DNA of 13,841 bases, from NCBI GenBank assembly GCA_016839665.1, contig JAEOTU010000289.1, positions 1-13,841 on the forward strand. Reading direction: 5' to 3'. Shown piece by piece: positions 1 through 6,913 of this stretch. The notes beneath the pieces were generated by a model. That model was not told the DNA's origin, ran no database searches, and saw only the letters and a list, made by a program, of their open reading frames with translations. The number at the start of each line of letters is the position of its first letter. The first letter of the stretch is position 1. Both the position numbers and the translations under genes were made by a program. The stretch comes from Candidatus Hodarchaeota archaeon (lineage in GTDB: Archaea > Asgardarchaeota > Heimdallarchaeia > Hodarchaeales > Hodarchaeaceae).

Positions 1-185
1 ACATCCACGCCCCCAGGAATGATTAGCTTGTTCGTAGCATCAATTGTCTCTTGAGCAACTGGAAGAGATGCATCTTTACCGATAGCAACTATTTTACCTT
101 TTTCTATACTCAAATCAGCTTCAACAATCTCATTCCTCAAAAAGACCTTCCCATTTATAATATTCAGATCTATTATTATTGTCAC
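1..185 (-). CDS. Hydantoinase/dihydropyrimidinase-type amidohydrolase, N-terminal fragment
   Basis: Partial gene: 61 codons are visible and the 3' part lies outside the window. The reading begins VTIIIDLNIINGKVF and continues through a 'ADLSIEKGKIVAIG' stretch to IDATNKLIIPGGVD at residues 48-61. This is the N-terminal beta-sandwich strand pattern of cyclic amidohydrolases (hydantoinase, dihydropyrimidinase, allantoinase, dihydroorotase), in which PGG(I/V)D is normally followed by the metal-binding HxH. That motif falls just past the edge, so metal ligands cannot be checked. GTG at 185 is the chosen start. The frame stays open upstream into the preceding gene, but no ATG is available and the GTG directly follows a GAG. 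It lies 32 nt downstream of the lipoprotein stop on the same strand, so the two are probably co-transcribed. Family membership is fairly secure; the ring substrate is not determinable. A hydantoin-racemase-like gene 4.4 kb away favours a hydantoin-like substrate (inference). Confidence 0.72.
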   Translation of the reverse strand, partial: MTIIIDLNIINGKVFLRNEIVEADLSIEKGKIVAIGKDASLPVAQETIDATNKLIIPGGVD

Positions 186-217
186 CTCGAACGGGATATC
201 ATTGTAAGACCACTCGC

Positions 218-1687
218 TTATTGAATTATCTGAATTTCTTTGATTGCTGATACCATCTGTTTTCCTTCAAATCCTATTCCAATAATTCGTAAAGGACTAT
301 GATCTGGATCCAATGGAGCTCCATTCCGTAAATAAGCAACGATAATGTTTATGTTGTTATTAATATCAGAACTATTGAAATCCCACGAGTAATCATCAGC
401 TGCAATTACTCGGATCGTATAACCACTACTTGCTAACCCTTCATTGAAAGAATAATTGAATCCACCATAATGAGTTCCAACATCAGCTCCATCAAAGATT
501 GAAATGATAATATATAACGGTAAACCTTCATAACTGGTATTAGTTCCGTCTTCCTCTGCAATCAACAAAGATTGATGATGATGTGGACAGCTAATAATAG
601 ATAAATAATCTTTGGCTGTTAATTCCGTAGAATAAGAACTGTCTATTGTATTTGTTAAAGTTACCGACCAATTGAATTCAAATCCAGAAATATCAGTAAT
701 TGATATTGCAGTAATTTTCGAAATCCATTTCTCTTTGGGAAGGTCAGGAGATATCAATCTTACAGGGAATTCGTCTTCTGGGAGAGGTAAATTGTTCCGA
801 ACGTGAGCGAGGATGAGAGAATTGTTTCTTGATGTCGTATTACTTGTTAGGGTCAGTTGAGTTCCTTCAGAAGAGAAAATTTTTACATTATACCCTTTTT
901 GAGCTAGTTCATCATTAAAGTTATAATGATTGGTTTCGTTCTCTCCTCCATCAATTATTGATAACGCTACCCAAAGAGGCATTCCTTCATATGTGATAAT
1001 ACGCCCGTCTTCAGAGTATTGATATGATAAGTTATGTACTTGATCTCCACAATAGACAATAGAATCAAAATCATCCAGTTCTAGTTTTGCATAAGTCAAT
1101 CCACTAAGAGATATAGACCAGCTAGGGATCCCTGGCTTGATAGCAATCGTACCAACAAATTTCGTCCAAAAATGGCCATCAGTAATGGGAGCATTCGGAC
1201 CAATATAAGCTAATCTATATGGTCCACCTGTTTCCTCTGTTATAGCTTGCCCTCCTTCTTCATAGATAAGGGTTAATGTGACATTGTCTGGTCCTCCATA
1301 TCCAATAGCAGCTCCTTCATCATTATAGAGTGGAACTTTGCCTAAAACCTGATCTTTAGTATATGTAAATTTGTACCCATCAGTAGCAATTGCCTCAATG
1401 GAAAAATCTTCAGTGATGTTCGTGACAGATTCTAATAAAGCAGTGAAGTTTGCTCCGTTATAGGTAAATGGTCCAACAATTGTACCTGTTGTCTTTAAAA
1501 AGGCTCCCTCGCCCGATACGGAAGGTACCTGCATTATTTGAGTATGAGTGAATTTTTTGACTTCATTGTTTAACCCAATTACCATGATTCCTGGTTCTGA
1601 TTCTACAGGAGGTTGTTCAACGCAACCAGATAATACACTAATGATAAATAGAAGTAGAAATAATGGGGTGATTACTTTTTTATTCAT
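218..1687 (-). CDS. Lipoprotein with three sulfite-oxidase-like (molybdopterin-domain-like) repeats
   Basis: 489 residues. The N-terminus is a lipoprotein signal: a basic start, hydrophobic residues 8-19, and the lipobox LSGC with Cys22 as the lipidated residue, so the protein should sit on the outer face of the membrane. The rest is three diverged copies of about 145 residues (roughly 34-185, 189-331, 338-489). Each has a 'Y-x-G-x-x-x' strand-helix motif (FTYNGANF 74-81, ITYEGMPLW 231-239, TSYEGLPLY 384-392), then a 'GY' strand, then an 'R-N-x-x-P-L ... P-(L/V)-R-(L/I)' or 'GGPYRLA' segment and a closing beta strand. These resemble the oxidoreductase molybdopterin-binding fold. Cys213 and Cys367 stand about 20 residues before the motif in copies 2 and 3, where sulfite oxidases carry the Mo-ligating Cys; copy 1 lacks one. 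Copy 3 reads CPHHHQ (367-372). A GTGAG at 1693-1697 lies 5 nt before the ATG. Function is unknown: it may bind a metal or cofactor, or only keep the fold. Confidence 0.72.
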   Translation of the reverse strand: MNKKVITPLFLLLFIISVLSGCVEQPPVESEPGIMVIGLNNEVKKFTHTQIMQVPSVSGEGAFLKTTGTIVGPFTYNGANFTALLESVTNITEDFSIEAIATDGYKFTYTKDQVLGKVPLYNDEGAAIGYGGPDNVTLTLIYEEGGQAITEETGGPYRLAYIGPNAPITDGHFWTKFVGTIAIKPGIPSWSISLSGLTYAKLELDDFDSIVYCGDQVHNLSYQYSEDGRIITYEGMPLWVALSIIDGGENETNHYNFNDELAQKGYNVKIFSSEGTQLTLTSNTTSRNNSLILAHVRNNLPLPEDEFPVRLISPDLPKEKWISKITAISITDISGFEFNWSVTLTNTIDSSYSTELTAKDYLSIISCPHHHQSLLIAEEDGTNTSYEGLPLYIIISIFDGADVGTHYGGFNYSFNEGLASSGYTIRVIAADDYSWDFNSSDINNNINIIVAYLRNGAPLDPDHSPLRIIGIGFEGKQMVSAIKEIQIIQ

Positions 1688-2033
1688 AAAATCTCACACT
1701 TAAGTTTTTTTTTGTAGAAACGTCTGTTTTTCAAAATAAAAATCTAAATTAAAAATTTGGTGAGTAAAAACGAAGAAAAGTCAGTAATAACTATAGTTTG
1801 TGTGAAAATATGATCATTTTTTAACTTCCTACAAAAAAATCTACAGCTTTCCAAAAAAAATTGCAAATCAGTATTTGAATTAGTGAAAATGAACATTCTT
1901 ATCGCAATGAAAGGTTATAAATCTTTTCTACTGGTTTTAATATCAAACAAAATAAAAAGGAACTTTTTTCAGGTACTTCAGGAATAAAGCCGATCATTTG
2001 TCATTACTTTAGATTTTGGTGTTTCTCTTGGAC
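1688..2033. promoter_or_regulatory. Divergent intergenic region, lipoprotein / O-methyltransferase
   Basis: About 345 very AT-rich bases between two divergently transcribed genes, with no convincing gene. On the plus strand GGTTATAAATC at 1913-1923 is the best archaeal TATA-like box and would give a leader of roughly 85-95 nt for the methyltransferase operon. On the minus strand the T/A-rich stretch around 1740-1760 could hold the lipoprotein promoter, but no single box stands out. A 26-codon ATG reading at 1907-1987 overlaps the TATA candidate and has no ribosome binding site, so I do not call it. Promoter positions are motif-based inference. Confidence 0.4.
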
Positions 2034-2648
2034 ATGAAAGGTTTACATGATTACATGTTAGAATTAGTCAAAGATAGAAACAAAGTCCTCCTGGAGATGG
2101 AATCTTATGCAAAAAAGCATGATTTTCCAATAATTGGACCTCTTGTAGGTCAGCTGTTAAGTCAATATGCACAACTGATAAAAGCTAAGAAAATTCTCGA
2201 ATTAGGGTCAGGATATGGTTATTCAGCAATATATTTCTCAAAAGCAACCTCTGATGACGCTGAAATAATATGCACAGATACCTCAGAGAAGTGCAAGAAT
2301 ATGGCTATTTCCTATTTCCAAAGAATGTCAATAACAAAAGTAAAATTTATTGTGGGAGATGCTCTTGAAGTACTCAACCAATTACAGGGAGAATTTGACA
2401 TTATCTACAACGATATAGATAAGCAAGATTATCCAGAGGCTTTTAAACAAGCTATTCCTAGGTTACGGAAAGGAGGCCTGCTTATCACAGACAACGCGTT
2501 ATGGCATGGACGAGTACTGGAATCCACACCTACGAGAGAAAGTACGAAAGGAGTACTAGAATATAATAGACTTGCATTCTCTGATTCGAGAGTAATTTCA
2601 ACAATAAATCCTATTAGAGACGGTATCTGTGTTTCAATTAAGCTTTAG
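2034..2648 (+). CDS. SAM-dependent O-methyltransferase (catechol/caffeoyl-CoA OMT-like, family 3)
   Basis: 204 residues from the ATG at 2034. TTG 2016, GTG 2019 and TTG 2028 are in-frame alternatives. ATG is preferred because the family's N-terminal helix pattern (YMLELVKDRN, then FPIIGP at 31-36) begins right after it; a GGTG at 2018-2021 could be its ribosome site, though spacing is long. It is a Rossmann-fold class I methyltransferase. Motif I is ELGSGYGYS (56-64), Asp82 ends strand 2 as the likely ribose-binding acid, and GDA is at 108-110. The metal site of COMT-like enzymes is conserved: Asp127 with Lys130 in NDIDK, and Asp153-Asn154 in TDNALWHG. It should therefore methylate a hydroxyl in a Mg2+-dependent way. 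Length is usual for prokaryotic members. The substrate is unknown. It is the first gene of a four-gene run, 37 nt before the decarboxylase, so the acceptor could be related to that enzyme's amine product (inference). Confidence 0.88.
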   Translation: MKGLHDYMLELVKDRNKVLLEMESYAKKHDFPIIGPLVGQLLSQYAQLIKAKKILELGSGYGYSAIYFSKATSDDAEIICTDTSEKCKNMAISYFQRMSITKVKFIVGDALEVLNQLQGEFDIIYNDIDKQDYPEAFKQAIPRLRKGGLLITDNALWHGRVLESTPTRESTKGVLEYNRLAFSDSRVISTINPIRDGICVSIKL

Positions 2649-2685
2649 AAAAAACTTGGTCTAAACAATACCCCTGGTGGAAAAA

Positions 2686-4053
2686 GTGAATGGGTCCAAA
2701 CATAATCCTCTCTACTCTGGTGCCTCTCCAGAAAAAGTAGCATTTGATTTAGAACCTTTAGTTGATTTCCAAAAAAAAGGTGTCGCCCTAAAAGAATTAC
2801 AACAGATGATTGAAGAAAGACTTCTTCCTCATTTAATACAATATAATAAACCTGAGTTTCAATCATTATTTAACTTCTTTCCAGAAAAAGCAGCCAGATT
2901 TGGAGCAAAAATCGCAATAGATTATAACCAGGGGACAACAAATTGGCAAGTTTCTCCTGGAGCAGTAATGCTGGAGGAACTGTGTTGTCAATCTCTTTGT
3001 CGACTTTTTGGTCTTTTAACAGAAGCAGATGCAACTTTCATGTATTGTGGTACCTATTCTAACCAATCAGCTTTATATTTAGCACTACATTGGACTGCAG
3101 AACAACATGGTTTTGATTTTGCCAAAAAGGGGGTGCAAGGATTCGATGATCCTACTCGTTTAGTTGTAGTAACTTCCCGTGAGGCACATTTTTCCTTAAA
3201 ACATGCACTACGCATAATGGGACTTGGTGAACAAAGCCTCGTGACCCTACCAGTCGAAGAAAATTATCGAATAGATATTAAAAATCTTGAGGAAATACTC
3301 AAAGAATTACAGGACTTATATGACGTTTTTTGTTTTGTTGCTACTGCAGGGACAACTTCAACTGGTTCAGTGGATCCAATATTACCAATAGCCAAAATAT
3401 GCAAGGAAGCTGGGATTTGGTTACATGTGGATGGTGCATATGGACTAGCTTACTCCTTAGTTCCTGAAAAAAGGGATTTATTCTCTGGAATAGAACTAGC
3501 GGATTCAATCACTTGGGATCCTCACAAACAATTTGGGGTGCCCATTCCCAACTCCTTACTTTTTGTACGCCGTAGGGAGGATTTTTATCGTAGTGCTGTT
3601 TATGGTGATTATTGGAACCGACGAGAAGATCCTGAGCCGAATCCAGGACTGAAGTCGCCCCCCTCAACACGCCCTTTTTCTGCTCTGCCCCTTGTTACGT
3701 CAATTCGCTATCTTGGTATGGAAAAGATTATTCAAAGACTTAATGCTCCTCTCGTTGCGATTAAGACTGTATATGAAAATTTTCTGCGTAGTCATGATAT
3801 CGAATTATGTCATGAACCAGATTTGGGAATTCTTTGTTTTCGTGTAACTCCTGAAGGTTTTCCTAAGAAACAATTGGATCAATTACAACAATTTATTTAT
3901 GATAAAACAAAAATAGAAGGAAAGCGATCTATATCTTTGACGAAAATCGACAACAAAATTGTATTACGTCTTGTTATAATCAATGAGAATATCACTGCTG
4001 AAGCAATAATGGAAACGATTTCTTACATTAAAGCATTAGCAAACGAATTTTAA
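2686..4053 (+). CDS. PLP-dependent group II amino-acid decarboxylase
   Basis: 455 residues from GTG 2686, which has a GGTGG at 2676-2680 with 5 nt spacing. GTG 2677 is an in-frame alternative adding three residues. It is a fold-type I PLP enzyme of the glutamate/aromatic-amino-acid/diaminobutyrate decarboxylase group. Numbered from 2686: His168 in SREAHFSLKHA is the PLP-stacking His; AGTTSTGSVDP precedes the strand HVDGAYG with Asp249, which contacts the pyridine nitrogen; Lys281 in TWDPHKQFGVP is the Schiff-base Lys. All core residues are present, so it should be active. Length suits the bacterial-type decarboxylases better than the shorter archaeal MfnA type (about 390). The residue after the PLP Lys is Gln, where many relatives have Trp, and I cannot deduce the substrate. 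It follows the methyltransferase closely, and the unknown 150-residue gene starts 63 nt downstream, suggesting one transcript. A Cys-sulfinate, Glu, aromatic or diamino acid substrate are all possible. Confidence 0.88.
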   Translation: MNGSKHNPLYSGASPEKVAFDLEPLVDFQKKGVALKELQQMIEERLLPHLIQYNKPEFQSLFNFFPEKAARFGAKIAIDYNQGTTNWQVSPGAVMLEELCCQSLCRLFGLLTEADATFMYCGTYSNQSALYLALHWTAEQHGFDFAKKGVQGFDDPTRLVVVTSREAHFSLKHALRIMGLGEQSLVTLPVEENYRIDIKNLEEILKELQDLYDVFCFVATAGTTSTGSVDPILPIAKICKEAGIWLHVDGAYGLAYSLVPEKRDLFSGIELADSITWDPHKQFGVPIPNSLLFVRRREDFYRSAVYGDYWNRREDPEPNPGLKSPPSTRPFSALPLVTSIRYLGMEKIIQRLNAPLVAIKTVYENFLRSHDIELCHEPDLGILCFRVTPEGFPKKQLDQLQQFIYDKTKIEGKRSISLTKIDNKIVLRLVIINENITAEAIMETISYIKALANEF

Positions 4054-4116
4054 TTCAAATTCATCGAAAAATCGTGTCAGGGAGTCAACAAATCAAAAAA
4101 TGGATGCTTAATAGTA

Positions 4117-4569
4117 ATGGCAAAAATAAAAATTGATAGACTTTCTTTTCAATTAGGAATGATTAATTGCTTCGCAGAAATGGTATCCTGTGGAGTAAAA
4201 AAGTTGGCAATAAGCCCACCAATTACTCCTGAAGATTACAAGATGATTAAGAATGCTTCTGATGAAATTACAAAGGGATTTGGAATAAAATCGTACTTAG
4301 ACACATCGTTGATTATAACAGATCTCCAATCAGAAGAATTTACTCATGGAAAATGGTCTATTCTCTATTATGAAAAAGACTCAATCCTTGAAACATATTT
4401 AACTTTGAAAGAGAAAAAAAACCTGCTAGTAAAAACAGGGCAATATGATAGAAAAGCGCGAAAAGAAATATCCAGAGAATTCGGAAGAATATTGAGTTAT
4501 CCTGAAGAGAAAATTGAAGAAAAAATATCAAAAACAGATCCATCTACTCCTTTCATGCTTGAATTTTAA
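4117..4569 (+). CDS. Uncharacterised 150-residue protein next to racemase
   Basis: I do not recognise a named family. The protein is 150 residues, soluble, with no signal or membrane segment. Residues 8-35 hold a hydrophobic helix with Cys18 and Cys25 followed by GVKKLAISPP, which looks like a strand-turn ending in Ser-Pro-Pro. Residues 55-90 alternate like beta strands (SLIITDL, GKWSILYY). The C-terminal 60 residues are Lys/Glu-rich and helical, including GRILSYPEEKIEEKI. Codon use and base composition match the neighbours, and the gene ends only 15 nt before the racemase ATG, so it is a real gene rather than a spurious reading. No strong ribosome site precedes ATG 4117, although the 63-nt gap from the decarboxylase is compatible with co-transcription. 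Tight coupling to the racemase suggests a partner or accessory role for that enzyme (inference only). A small alpha/beta binding protein is the most that can be said. Confidence 0.7.
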   Translation: MAKIKIDRLSFQLGMINCFAEMVSCGVKKLAISPPITPEDYKMIKNASDEITKGFGIKSYLDTSLIITDLQSEEFTHGKWSILYYEKDSILETYLTLKEKKNLLVKTGQYDRKARKEISREFGRILSYPEEKIEEKISKTDPSTPFMLEF

Positions 4570-4584
4570 TTAGGAAGAACCATC

Positions 4585-5262
4585 ATGAAAATATTAATTG
4601 TTAATCCCAACAGTGATCTAGAGATGACTGAGGCAATTCAAAAAACAGCAAATAATTTTGTTAATGGAGAGTATGAAGTTGTGTGTAAACCCACACCAGA
4701 AGCTCCAAAGTTTATAGAGACTTATGAAGACGAACTTAAAGCTGCTCCAGGGATGATTCAATTAGTTAGAGAAAATGATAATATCGTTGATGCAATTATT
4801 GTGGCTTGCCATGATGATCCTAATCTTGATACCATCAAAGAGATAACCAATAAACCTGTTGTGGGCATTGGAGAAGCCTCAATGAAAATGGCTTCCATGC
4901 TAGGACACCGGTTCTCTGTTGTATCAACCTCTCAACATTCAATTCCCATCAAAGAAGCTTTGGTTAGAAAGTATCATCTTCAAGATGCCCTAGCGTCAGT
5001 AAGAGCCCCTACTGAGGAGATGAGTGAGTATAACGAGGAAGAAAAATATCTGAGAGTAGCAAGACTCGCTATTGACGAAGATATGGCCGAAGTTATTGTA
5101 TTAGGCTGTGCTGGAATGACTGGGTTGGACAAACGTTTACAGCTACAACTCAAAACTCCAGTATTAGATGGAGTCGTTTGTGCCTTGATTATTACTTCAG
5201 GACTAGTAAAATATGGGGTGTCGACGAGTAAAGTCCGAAGATTTAATCCTGATTGGATGTAA
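4585..5262 (+). CDS. Hydantoin-racemase-like protein, Asp/Glu racemase superfamily
   Basis: 225 residues, the usual length of the hydantoin/allantoin racemase group. The start MKILIVNPNS is the typical first strand and loop of this family. Two Cys on opposite faces of the active site are both present: Cys75 in IVACHDDPNLD (the family's ACFGDPG position) and Cys175 in VLGCAGMTG. Between them are the family segments KPVVGIGEASMKMASMLG and RFSVVST, and the C-terminus TSKVRRFNP also fits. A cofactor-independent two-base Cys/Cys mechanism is expected, interconverting D and L forms of a 5-substituted hydantoin, allantoin or a similar cyclic or free amino acid. The GGAAG at 4572-4576 upstream of the ATG may be the ribosome site. 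It is the last gene of the run starting with the methyltransferase. The hydantoinase-like gene at the left edge supplies the matching ring-opening enzyme on the opposite strand. The exact substrate is inferred, not shown; an Asp/Glu or maleate-type relative is less likely because of the N- and C-terminal motifs. Confidence 0.85.
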   Translation: MKILIVNPNSDLEMTEAIQKTANNFVNGEYEVVCKPTPEAPKFIETYEDELKAAPGMIQLVRENDNIVDAIIVACHDDPNLDTIKEITNKPVVGIGEASMKMASMLGHRFSVVSTSQHSIPIKEALVRKYHLQDALASVRAPTEEMSEYNEEEKYLRVARLAIDEDMAEVIVLGCAGMTGLDKRLQLQLKTPVLDGVVCALIITSGLVKYGVSTSKVRRFNPDWM

Positions 5263-5317
5263 TTAGTTTCATTTGAATGGTAATACTGGTATAAATTTTT
5301 ATTAGAATTAATTTATA
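5263..5317. terminator. Convergent gap with T-rich 3' signal
   Basis: A 55-nt gap between the racemase (plus) and the acyltransferase (minus). TAAATTTTTATTAG around 5292-5304 offers a T5 run for archaeal termination of the plus-strand operon. No hairpin is visible. This is a motif-based guess. Confidence 0.35.
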
Positions 5318-6127
5318 TTATCCTTCCTGGGTGTTACTCTTTTTTTCACTGCGTTTTCTCAGAAATTTTGCAGGAATACCGATCCAGACTTCATTTGGGG
5401 GAATGATTTGCCCTTTAAGCATTCCACTCATTCCTCCTAAAGTACTACCATCTCCAAATTCACACCCACAAGCAACTATCGAATAAGTTCCTACTAAGCA
5501 ATTCTTTCCAATCTTTGTTGGTTCGACAACAATACTACGATCTTCGTTAGCATGTCCAGTCACCACACTGTTGTAGCCAATGAAGGAATTGTCACCAATC
5601 TCTACCAATCCAGCGGTTTCAACGTATGTTCGGGTTGCAATGTGAACGTTCTTACCACATTTGAGACCATACAGTCTTAAACCATAGGGGAAAAGAAAAA
5701 TTCCCCAGATAAACGGCAGAAAAGTAAATACTTTAAGCATGGATTTGAAGATACCGTCTGCAGTTATCCTAACAGCTACCAAACGTCCCATGGTAGTGTG
5801 ATGTGGATATTTTCCTGGTTTAATCTGAAAGGGTAGAGTTAAGCGAACAACTAATTGAGAATGAACAATCCCAAAGAATAGCACAGTTACACAATATGCA
5901 ATAAAAAGGTATAATGGAGACAACAGATAGTGTATGACATCCAGCTGAGGAGTCGTCATTAGATAATAAAGCAACCATCCTTCAGGGAAGAATGATACTA
6001 TAAGGACAATACCAGTTAATAAAAAATAAACTAGAATACGAATATAAGCAGATAATGACATAATGTTCAGAGAATTACGATGAAATATATTTCTTCGTTT
6101 TATTGAATTGATGAAAAATCTCATCAA
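5318..6127 (-). CDS. Membrane-anchored hexapeptide-repeat (left-handed beta-helix) acyltransferase
   Basis: 269 residues. Two hydrophobic segments (about 31-49 and 67-89) form a membrane anchor, followed by an amphipathic linker (90-150) with a third hydrophobic patch (133-148). Residues 155-255 are imperfect hexapeptide repeats of a left-handed beta-helix: CGKNVHIATRTYVE, VEIGDNSFIGYNSVVTG, TKIGKNCLVGTYSIVACGCEFGDGSTLGG, closing with IIPPNEVWIGIPAKFLRK. GxPAK at 250-254 is the classic end of acetyl/acyltransferases of this fold. GHANEDR (191-197) sits at the loop where a catalytic His is often found. Similar domains occur in O-acetyltransferases and at the C-terminal end of Pls/NRPS-like proteins, so transfer of an acyl group onto a lipid, glycan or peptide at the membrane is likely; acceptor unknown. 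ATG 6127 has no clear ribosome site, and Met23 (6061) is an alternative start. It diverges from the metal regulator with a 93-nt gap and is monocistronic as far as seen. Confidence 0.8.
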   Translation of the reverse strand: MMRFFINSIKRRNIFHRNSLNIMSLSAYIRILVYFLLTGIVLIVSFFPEGWLLYYLMTTPQLDVIHYLLSPLYLFIAYCVTVLFFGIVHSQLVVRLTLPFQIKPGKYPHHTTMGRLVAVRITADGIFKSMLKVFTFLPFIWGIFLFPYGLRLYGLKCGKNVHIATRTYVETAGLVEIGDNSFIGYNSVVTGHANEDRSIVVEPTKIGKNCLVGTYSIVACGCEFGDGSTLGGMSGMLKGQIIPPNEVWIGIPAKFLRKRSEKKSNTQEG

Positions 6128-6141
6128 AAACAGTAAAAAAA

Positions 6142-6151
6142 CCTATAAAAA
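6142..6151 (+). promoter_or_regulatory. Putative TATA box for the metal regulator gene
   Basis: CCTATAAAAA lies about 70-79 nt before ATG 6221. It matches an archaeal TATA element and would give a leader of around 45 nt. No other good box occurs in the 93-nt divergent gap. Confidence 0.4.
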
Positions 6152-6192
6152 ATCAGAGAAAATGGGAAATCATTAAGTGAAGAATCGCGCCT

Positions 6193-6205
6193 CCTCAGTC
6201 AGAGG
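6193..6205. promoter_or_regulatory. Short inverted repeat in leader of metal regulator
   Basis: CCTC-AGTCA-GAGG, 4-bp perfect arms around 5 nt, ends 15 nt before ATG 6221 and just ahead of the AGGTG ribosome site at 6209-6213. It could be an autoregulatory operator or a small leader hairpin. The arms are short enough to occur by chance. Confidence 0.2.
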
Positions 6206-6220
6206 TTTAGGTGTGTTTGA

Positions 6221-6913
6221 ATGCACGAAAAAAACCATGTGCTCCGAGATATTGAAGAAGAAATAATGGAAGCTTTATTCGACATTTCCATTTCAAAAAA
6301 TGTGGGGGAACGTATCAAGATGGGAGAAATATTAGACAAAATAGGACAAGAAATCGCCAAGACTCAACTAACAAATATTGTACGTCGAAAACTAGAACCT
6401 GAACCATTATCTTATGTAGATTATATACCCTATGATGGCATACTTTTGACCAAAGAGGGTTATAAGGTTGCAAGAAGAATTGCACGGAATCATAGGTTAG
6501 CTGAAGCAATGCTTTATCAAATATTTGATGTTCCTTTTAGTGAACTTCACGAACAGGCGTGTAATATCGAACATGGGATTTCTGATCAATTAGCTGTATA
6601 CATCTATAAAAAACTAATAGATAAAAAGACTCCATTCGGAATGCCGATTCCTATGGGAGAGATTGAGGATTTCGGTTGTGATGATCCAAGTTTACTTGAT
6701 ATTTCATCAGGAAAAACAGTGATATTAACTAGGATAGACAGTCATACGTCGAGTACTGCTAGTGAATTAGAAGCGTATGATATTAATCATGTGGGGGTTA
6801 AATTACTGGTGAAAGACCAAGACGATGAAGGTGTATTAGTCGAATTAGATAAAACGGAGTATAAGATCCCACTTCGCCTCTCAAAAAACCTATGTGTCAG
6901 ATATGAAGAATAA
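6221..6913 (+). CDS. DtxR/IdeR-family metal-dependent transcriptional regulator
   Basis: 230 residues, the full three-domain length of the DtxR/IdeR type. Residues 1-75 are the winged-helix DNA-binding part, ending in YIPYDGILLTKEGY (the wing and start of the connecting helix). Residues 80-145 are the metal-binding/dimerisation domain: His91 and Glu95 in NHRLAEAML, and His110, Glu111, Cys114, Glu117 and His118 in LHEQACNIEHGIS. That pattern matches DtxR site ligands, with Cys at the position that is Cys102 in DtxR and Glu in MntR, so iron rather than manganese sensing is favoured (inference from family knowledge). Residues 155-228 form the SH3-like FeoA-type C-terminal domain. The recognition-helix region (IAKTQLTNIVRRKL, 45-58) is less canonical than usual. 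ATG 6221 is backed by AGGTG at 6209-6213, 7 nt upstream. No iron or manganese transporter lies beside it, so its targets are elsewhere. Fe2+-dependent repression of uptake genes is the expected role. Confidence 0.88.
   Translation: MHEKNHVLRDIEEEIMEALFDISISKNVGERIKMGEILDKIGQEIAKTQLTNIVRRKLEPEPLSYVDYIPYDGILLTKEGYKVARRIARNHRLAEAMLYQIFDVPFSELHEQACNIEHGISDQLAVYIYKKLIDKKTPFGMPIPMGEIEDFGCDDPSLLDISSGKTVILTRIDSHTSSTASELEAYDINHVGVKLLVKDQDDEGVLVELDKTEYKIPLRLSKNLCVRYEE

Noticed and set aside
1907..1987. 26-codon ATG reading upstream of the methyltransferase
   Set aside because: It overlaps the TATA candidate, lacks a ribosome site and has no coding character.
2645..2866. Minus-strand reading of 73 codons
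   Set aside because: It overlaps the well-supported decarboxylase start in antisense and shows no family features.
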